64,000 bases of DNA. Source: an uncultured Rhodopila sp. (GTDB lineage: Bacteria > Pseudomonadota > Alphaproteobacteria > Acetobacterales > Acetobacteraceae). Shown here one piece after another: positions 59,017 to 64,000 of this stretch. Where the stretch lies: the NCBI GenBank assembly GCA_903932145.1, contig CAIZFE010000004.1, positions 1-64,000 of the forward strand. Reading direction: 5' to 3'. Every line of letters starts with the position of its first letter. The first letter of the stretch is position 1. Under the pieces are notes generated by a model. The model searched no databases. It saw only the letters and a program-made list of their open reading frames with translations, and had not been told where the DNA came from. The translations under genes were made by a program, and so were the position numbers.

Positions 59017-59913
59017 TTACTTCGGGTCGGCCAGCCTGGCGGCCAGACCAATATCGTTGACCTGCAACGGTTCCTTCCGCAGCAACTCCTCCAGATACGC
59101 GTTGGTCGCCTGTTGGGCGCGGTTCTGCCGCAGCGCCGCCACCAGATTGGGTTTCACCTGATCCAGCGGCAGCGTGCTTTGCGGGCGGGTGCCCAGCAGC
59201 TTCACTATGTGCCACGCATCCTTGACGCGAAACGGTTCGCTGACCGCGTTTTCGCTGAGTCCCGCCAGCGCGTCGCGAACGGGTTTCAAAAGCTGATCTT
59301 CCCGCAGCCAGCCAAGATCGCCACCGTTAGGCGCCGAATTCGTGTCCTGAGAGCTGGTCTTTGCGATATCGGCGAAATTGGCCTTCGGCTTCGCCAGTTG
59401 GCCCCGGATCTCCTTGGCCTTCTTGTGGGCCTCCTCGTCGACCTCCTTGGTGGCATTCGCCGGCATCAGGATCGCGATCTGCGCGACATGGAACTGCGGC
59501 GGCACCGCAAAACGCGCCTTATTGGACTCATAGGCCGCTTCCAGGTCTGCCTGACTCGGGTAGGCGGGATCGATTTGCGCGTGTGAGGCCAGCCAGGACT
59601 GTAGAATCGCCGTGTCCCGGGCATCGTTCGCTCGGGCGATCACGTCGGGGTTCTGCTCCCATTTGGCCGCAAGCGCCTCCTTCAGCAGGATTTGGCGGAT
59701 CATGCGGTCTTTGACGAACTCCGAGACGGTCTGCGGATTGGCCAGAACCTGATCCCGGACGGCTGGATCCACCCGGGTCAGCACATCGCGAAGGTCCGAC
59801 GTGGTCAACTGTACGTCGCCGCGGCGGGCAACGATATCGGTTGGCGGGGCATCCGCGGCGGCGAGAAACACACCGATCGGCAGCAACAGAGCCAGCCGTG
59901 AAAATGAACGCAT
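59017..59913 (-). CDS. Periplasmic parvulin-type peptidyl-prolyl isomerase / chaperone (SurA/PrsA-like)
   Basis: 298 residues. Signal sequence MRSFSRLALLLPIGVFLAAADA; N-terminal helical chaperone region (DPAVRDQVLANPQTVSEFVKD and QILLKEALAAKWEQNPDVI); then the parvulin domain from about 130: QFHVAQIAILMP, FADIAKTSSQDTNSAPNGGDLGWL, VSEPFRVKDAWHIVKLLG. It helps outer-membrane protein folding in the periplasm. Start at ATG 59913 inside a longer frame to 60543, chosen because it opens the signal peptide. Confidence 0.9.
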   Translation of the reverse strand: MRSFSRLALLLPIGVFLAAADAPPTDIVARRGDVQLTTSDLRDVLTRVDPAVRDQVLANPQTVSEFVKDRMIRQILLKEALAAKWEQNPDVIARANDARDTAILQSWLASHAQIDPAYPSQADLEAAYESNKARFAVPPQFHVAQIAILMPANATKEVDEEAHKKAKEIRGQLAKPKANFADIAKTSSQDTNSAPNGGDLGWLREDQLLKPVRDALAGLSENAVSEPFRVKDAWHIVKLLGTRPQSTLPLDQVKPNLVAALRQNRAQQATNAYLEELLRKEPLQVNDIGLAARLADPK

Positions 59914-60469
59914 CGTAAGCGATCTCCATTGGAGCGCGGCCGAACCGCGCGACAGCGGTGGTTTAGTCGGAAGAGGATGCCGATAGCCATCTGTTCCAGG
60001 GCCTCGGGCAGGGGAATCGCGTGACCGAGCGAACTCGCAAACGTCGCAACGTTCTGACCGTGATCGATCCGGCGTCGAACCCGGCCGGCGTCGAACCCGG
60101 GTTGTGGTCAGGTTTGTATTTCTGGCGAAAAGAAAGCGCAGCACAGGTATCCAGCCCGGTTCGGACACCGCAACAGCCGAAAATCCGGATGCGCCGAGCC
60201 GGGGCGGAGGCGTTATTCCGTGGCGGCCGCGGCGGCGGGACGGCCCCGGGTCAACGCCAAGGCGCCAAGGCGCCAATGACGATGCCATGCTCGGCTGGCC
60301 TAACCGACGACGGCCGGAAGAGCGTCCGGCATCCTGGCGTTCAATTGGCATGTTCGGAACGCGTTTGCCGGCACTTGGAACGTCTCCGCCACCACCGCCC
60401 CGCGCCAGTCGGGTCCGCGGATCGGTATGGGTCCGTTGGCTGGACCGCTGCATGGCATGCACGCGGGAA
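59914..60469. other. Gap before copy 2 of the duplicated unit
   Basis: About 555 bases without a gene I can support. A 16-base direct repeat CGGCGTCGAACCCGGC occurs twice near 60070-60100. From about 60453 the sequence GGCATGCACG matches the same distance before copy 1 (near 24108), marking the left edge of the duplicated unit. Confidence 0.45.
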
Positions 60470-60498
60470 TTGACATTATCTAACTTTTGTGTTAATTC
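60470..60498 (+). promoter_or_regulatory. Conserved promoter-like block of duplicated gene, copy 2
   Basis: TTGACA at 60470-60475, CTAAC at 60480-60484 and GTTAA at 60491-60495 keep the spacing of the copy 1 block at 24123-24151. TTGACA is 36 bases before the ATG at 60506. Conservation of this non-coding block in both copies argues that it matters. Confidence 0.45.
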
Positions 60499-60505
60499 AT
60501 AATGC

Positions 60506-61339
60506 ATGGAGCACGCGACGCCAACCATGACCCGGCCTGCCACGCCCGATCCGACACAGGATCAGGCCGGCCGCACGATGCCGGCCACGACTTTACCGGA
60601 ACGCCTCGCCGCCCTGCTGCATGTCGTCCAGGTCTTGCTCGGCCACGGCCGCCGGCTTGTTGAGACCGCCCCTGCCCGCGCCGCCAGCGTCGAATTCGCC
60701 ATCGTGGCCGCCGTTTGCGGAACCTACAGCCTGCCGACCATCCTCGTTCGGCTTCAGCGCGGCATCCTGCGCGCGATGGCCCTGGAGCGTTACCTGCTCG
60801 CCCGCGCCGTGAAAGGCCGCGAGATCGGATGCGTCTACTACAAGGACCCGCGTGATCGCGCGCCGGCCAAGCCGCCAGCGGAACCGCCCGCAGGGGAGCC
60901 GACCGAACTAACGGCGAAACCGCTGACCGAACCGCAAAAGGACGGCCCCAAGCCCAAGCGCCCCGCATTCGACCTGGACGATCTCCGCATCCCCACAGAC
61001 AAGGAACTCGACGCCGAGGTGCGCCGCCGTCCATTCGGCCGCACCATCCTCTCGATCTGCATGGACCTTGCCGTCATCCCTGGTTTCTGTACTGGCCCAT
61101 TCTGGAACCAGATATCCGATACGCTCATGAACTACGGCGGCAGCTTCGCCACGCTGTTTAACATCCGGGAACACCGGGCGACATCGTTTCAGCACGAGCG
61201 GGACAGGAAGCCAGACACCTGGAGCTTTGCCTGGAGGCATCCGCCACTGGAGACGGTCCGCCAGGTGCTTGGGTACCTGATCGGCGAGGCGCCCATTCTG
61301 GACCCGCCCGGCCCGCTTCTGGCCACCGCTCCTCCCTGA
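60506..61339 (+). CDS. Unrecognised duplicated protein, copy 2
   Basis: 277 residues, a close paralogue of the protein at 24158-24991, in the same orientation. Shared segments: LAALLHVV, RRLVET, GREIG, VYYKDPR, RRP-GRTILSICMDLAVIP, FCTGPFWNQI and VRQVLGY-IGEAPILDP. The middle linker (about 115-150, rich in Pro, Thr and Lys) differs most, while the C-terminal part is most constant. Codon bias is high, so both copies appear to be expressed genes. Function unknown; the conserved 5' and 3' flanks suggest transposition-like copying or gene conversion. Confidence 0.8.
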   Translation: MEHATPTMTRPATPDPTQDQAGRTMPATTLPERLAALLHVVQVLLGHGRRLVETAPARAASVEFAIVAAVCGTYSLPTILVRLQRGILRAMALERYLLARAVKGREIGCVYYKDPRDRAPAKPPAEPPAGEPTELTAKPLTEPQKDGPKPKRPAFDLDDLRIPTDKELDAEVRRRPFGRTILSICMDLAVIPGFCTGPFWNQISDTLMNYGGSFATLFNIREHRATSFQHERDRKPDTWSFAWRHPPLETVRQVLGYLIGEAPILDPPGPLLATAPP

Positions 61340-61604
61340 GTCCGATCTTCCCGGCCATGCGCCGCACCCTCTGATTCCGGGGGCGCTTGCGCGCGCGAAC
61401 CGGTGTGATTAATCGCATTGCATTTTTCTTGGTTGCTCTGTGGCCGGTGGTAAGCTTCCCCCGCGCCACAGGCATAAACCGGACGATCATCGGGGCGATT
61501 GCCCCGGAACCTCAGGTGCCCGAAAACGGCGCCCCTGGACCGGATCGCATGAGGACGTCAGCCTGGGTATCCACTCGCGGGCAGCCCGCCTACGATGATC
61601 CACC

Positions 61605-62975
61605 ATGATCCAGAAAATCAGCCCGCTTCCCTCGGTCGATGCCCTCCTCCGAACCCCGGAAACCTCCGTATTGCTGACCCGGTTCGGCCGGCCGGCGGTG
61701 ACCGCCGCATTCCGGGACATCCTGTCCGCCCGCCGCGCCGCCGGAACGTTCGGCGGCCAGCCGGCGGACGTCATCGGCCAGGCCGCGGACCATCTCGCCG
61801 TTCGGTTCACACGCTCGCAGCGTCCGGTGTTCAACATGACGGGCACGGTGCTGCACACCAATCTCGGCCGTTCCCCCATGCCGCCGGAAGCGGCCGAGGC
61901 GGCGGCCGAGGCCATGCGCAATGCCACCACGCTGGAATACGACCTGGAGACGGGCCAACGCGGCGAACGCGATACCCACATCAGCCGCTTGCTGTGCGAC
62001 CTGACCGGCGCCGAGGCGGCCACCGTGGTGAACAACAACGCCGCGGCCGTCATGCTGGTACTCAACACCCTCGCCCCGGGGAAAGAGGTGCCGGTGTCGC
62101 GCGGCGAACTGATCGAGATCGGCGGCGCCTTCCGCGTGCCGGATATCATGAGCCGTTCGGGCGCAATCCTGAAAGAGGTCGGCACCACCAACCGAACCCA
62201 CGCCCGCGACTATAAAGACGCCATCGGCCCCGCCACGGGTGCGCTGATGCGCGTGCACCAGGCCAACTACGCGATCGTCGGGTTTACCGCGATGGTCCCG
62301 GCCGCGACGCTCAGCGGCATCGCTCACGACGCCGGTATCCCGCTGATCGACGATCTCGGCAGCGGCAGCCTGGTCGATCTGGAGCGCTGGGGATTGCCGC
62401 ATGAACCGACCCCGCGGGAGTCGCTGGAAGCCGGCGCCGACGTCGTCACGTTCTCCGGCGACAAGCTGTTGGGGGGACCGCAAGCCGGGCTGATCGTCGG
62501 TCGCGGAAACGTGATAGCGGCGCTTAACCGCAACCCTTTGAAGCGTGCGTTGCGCCTGGACAAGGGGCGGCTGGCCGCTTTGGAGGTGGTGCTGCGGCTG
62601 TATCTGGACCCCGACCGGTTGGCCGAACGGGTGCCCGCGTTGCGTCTTTTGACCCGGCCGGAGTCCGATATCCGAACCACGGCCGAGCGGATTCGGGGTG
62701 CTCTGGCGGCACGCTGGCCGGATCGCACGGTCACCGTTGAGCCCTGCCGAAGCCAGATCGGATCGGGGGCTCTACCCGTCGATCTGCTGGTGTCCAGTGC
62801 CGTCACGATAGAGGGTAAAGGACTGGAAAATATCACAAAATTTCTGCGCTCATTGCCGCGTCCGGTGATCGGCCGGGTTGCCCGCGGGCAGATCATCCTG
62901 GATTGCCGGTGCCTGGAATCCGGCGACGAAGAGGCCTTCATTGCCCAGTTGTCCGGGACCGGCGATACTGGTTGA
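61605..62975 (+). CDS. selA: L-seryl-tRNA(Sec) selenium transferase
   Basis: 456 residues of the PLP-dependent SelA family: VFNMTGTVLHTNLGRSPM, TAAAVVNNNAA-type region (TVVNNNAAAV), IEIGGAFRVPDIMSRSG, and the PLP lysine in FSGDKLLGGPQAGLIVG. It converts seryl-tRNA(Sec) to selenocysteyl-tRNA(Sec) with selenophosphate. ATG 61605 chosen from the family N-terminus. Its TGA stop (62973-62975) lies one base before the tRNA-Sec gene. selB and selD are not in the window. Confidence 0.95.
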   Translation: MIQKISPLPSVDALLRTPETSVLLTRFGRPAVTAAFRDILSARRAAGTFGGQPADVIGQAADHLAVRFTRSQRPVFNMTGTVLHTNLGRSPMPPEAAEAAAEAMRNATTLEYDLETGQRGERDTHISRLLCDLTGAEAATVVNNNAAAVMLVLNTLAPGKEVPVSRGELIEIGGAFRVPDIMSRSGAILKEVGTTNRTHARDYKDAIGPATGALMRVHQANYAIVGFTAMVPAATLSGIAHDAGIPLIDDLGSGSLVDLERWGLPHEPTPRESLEAGADVVTFSGDKLLGGPQAGLIVGRGNVIAALNRNPLKRALRLDKGRLAALEVVLRLYLDPDRLAERVPALRLLTRPESDIRTTAERIRGALAARWPDRTVTVEPCRSQIGSGALPVDLLVSSAVTIEGKGLENITKFLRSLPRPVIGRVARGQIILDCRCLESGDEEAFIAQLSGTGDTG

Positions 62976-62976
62976 C

Positions 62977-63072
62977 GGAGGAGAAGCGGCCCCGGTGGGC
63001 CGGCCGGACTTCAAACCCGGTTAGGGCTGCCCTGCAGCCCCGGGCAGGTTCGACTCCTGCTCTCTTCCGCCA
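62977..63072 (+). tRNA. selC: Selenocysteine tRNA (tRNA-Sec, anticodon TCA)
   Basis: 96 bases including an encoded CCA. An 8-base acceptor stem pairs GGAGGAGA (62977-62984) with TCTCTTCC (63061-63068), then G and CCA. The D-arm is a 6-base stem CGGCCC/GGGCCG, the anticodon loop is CTTCAAA with TCA, a long variable arm lies around GGGCTG...CAGCCC, and the T-arm has GTTCGACTC. These are the features that set tRNA-Sec apart from tRNA-Ser. The anticodon stem closes with an A-C mismatch next to the loop. It abuts selA. Confidence 0.95.
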
Positions 63073-63256
63073 TCTGAATGACCGCTTTCGATGTCGATTT
63101 GGCGTGGCTTTGGCGCCACAGTGTGGCCGCTTCGATGCCTCGCCCTCTCGCTATCGGACATGCGCATCCCTATAGTTGTGGCAGCGGAAAAGCGGGACGC
63201 TGATAATATTCGGACCCTGCTTCGCCCGGTTTACGCAATAAATATGGAGAGGTTAT

Positions 63257-64000
63257 ATGAATTTCCGCAATGCTTTGATGGCGGCCACCTTGTTGACACT
63301 GCCGCTCGCAGCACATGCGCAACCGATCACCGGTTTGTACGTCGGCGCCGGCATCGGTGCGAATTACATGATGGACGAGCATGTCAAGGTCGGCACCCCG
63401 ACGGGCACCGTTACCGACAATTTGGGATCCCGTATCGGACCGGCTGGTGCGATCAGCCTGGGCTATGGCCTCGGCAACGGTGTGCGCGCTGAGCTCGAGG
63501 GCAGCTATCGGGAGAATTCGTTCAACACCGGCCACGGCAGCTTCACCGGCGGCGGCGGTCAGGAACAGAAATACGGCGCGATGGTCAACGTGCTGTATGA
63601 TTTTGCCGGGCTTCCCGTGGTTCAGCCCTATGTCGGCGTCGGCGCCGGCTATCAATGGGCCCAAGAGAACAACCTGCACGTCAGCCAGGGCGTAAACACC
63701 GCCTCCGCGAAAAATGGCACCGAAGGCAAGTTCGCCTATCAGGGCATTTTGGGCGTGGCGCTGCCGCTTGCTGGTGCTCCGGGACTCTCCCTGACGGCTG
63801 ATTACCGCTTCATGGGCCTGGTCGGCGACCGCACCTACAGCAGCAACACCGCAGGTGTGTCCGGCATCAAGTTGGATCACGATTACAACCACACCGTCCT
63901 GGTTGGTCTGCGTTATGCTTTCGGTGCGGCCCCCGCGCCGGCCCCGATGGCACCGCCGGCCGCTCAGGTCGCTCCGTCACCGGTGTCGCGCTCCTACATC
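63257..64000 (+). CDS. OmpA-like outer-membrane protein, 3' end outside the window
   Basis: Open from ATG 63257 to the window edge (248 codons, no stop). Signal peptide MNFRNALMAATLLTLPLAAHA, then an eight-stranded barrel-like series (LYVGAGIGANYMMD, GAISLGYGLGNGVRAELEGSY, VQPYVGVGAGYQWA, GLSLTADYRFMGLV, HTVLVGLRYAFG), a Pro/Ala hinge, and SRSYI, where an OmpA C-terminal peptidoglycan-binding domain normally starts. AGAGG precedes the start. The middle gap from 63073 to 63256 holds no gene. Confidence 0.87.
   Translation, partial: MNFRNALMAATLLTLPLAAHAQPITGLYVGAGIGANYMMDEHVKVGTPTGTVTDNLGSRIGPAGAISLGYGLGNGVRAELEGSYRENSFNTGHGSFTGGGGQEQKYGAMVNVLYDFAGLPVVQPYVGVGAGYQWAQENNLHVSQGVNTASAKNGTEGKFAYQGILGVALPLAGAPGLSLTADYRFMGLVGDRTYSSNTAGVSGIKLDHDYNHTVLVGLRYAFGAAPAPAPMAPPAAQVAPSPVSRSYI

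Noticed and set aside
60069-60100. Two copies of a 16-base direct repeat containing GTCGAACCCGG
   Set aside because: Only two units and no regular spacing beyond them; not a CRISPR array or a regulatory iteron set.
1-64000. CRISPR arrays, rRNA genes and phage structural genes
   Set aside because: No spaced identical repeats, no rRNA-like stretches and no capsid, tail or terminase motifs were seen on either strand.

Overview
The window reads as chromosome of a high-GC alphaproteobacterium, most likely an Acetobacteraceae/Rhodospirillales member. This is inferred from gene content (a NadQ-type NAD regulator, HrpB, a short second GluRS, many branched-chain-type ABC transporters, an OmpA-like porin) and strong GC3 bias, not from any marker gene. 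Most DNA is densely coding. Accessory seams carry decayed toxin-antitoxin modules, gene remnants and palindromic intergenic repeats.

Layout. 1-0.9 kb: tail of an unidentified (possibly transposase) frame, an AT-rich island and a truncated gene. 0.9-10.4 kb: protocatechuate 3,4-dioxygenase (pcaHG), a 3-dehydroshikimate dehydratase/HPPD-like fusion, two tandem paralogous binding proteins, a LivH permease and an unusual LivM-LivG-LivF single-chain fusion. 10.6-15.5 kb: HrpB helicase, a HicB-like pair, and a NitT/SsuBC-type permease and ATPase. 15.8-23.1 kb: a minus-strand operon livKHMGF-pcaI-pcaJ with a divergent MFS transporter. Together these suggest uptake of aromatic or hydroaromatic acids, conversion to protocatechuate, ring cleavage, and CoA transfer to 3-oxoadipate; the middle steps are not in the window.

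23-37.7 kb: toxin/Uma2 remnants, copy 1 of an unrecognised duplicated gene, a zinc alcohol dehydrogenase, a GluRS-like protein with degraded signature motifs, a diguanylate cyclase, a TPR-glycosyltransferase/TPR-sulfotransferase pair, a double-domain CoA transferase, a PhzF protein and an intact Phd/VapC pair with a perfect palindromic operator. 37.7-47.4 kb: glmU-glmS, a phosphatase, a macro-domain gene broken by one nonsense codon, a collapsed DUF433/DUF5615 pair, an ArsR regulator divergent from a desaturase across a long inverted repeat, and a thiolase/DUF35 pair whose 3' end exists as a duplicated scrap.

47.4-53.1 kb: YqgE, then an acyl carrier protein-MBOAT-SGNH trio resembling DltC/B/D in layout, a radical SAM enzyme and a cation/proton antiporter. 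53.7-58.9 kb: a decayed HigBA module, then an NAD block (nadA-nadC with two matching operator palindromes, the NadQ-like regulator and a PncC/CinA-type amidase) interleaved with an MNT/HEPN pair. 59-64 kb: parvulin-type isomerase, copy 2 of the duplicated gene, selA directly abutting the selenocysteine tRNA gene, and the start of an OmpA-like outer-membrane protein that runs off the end.
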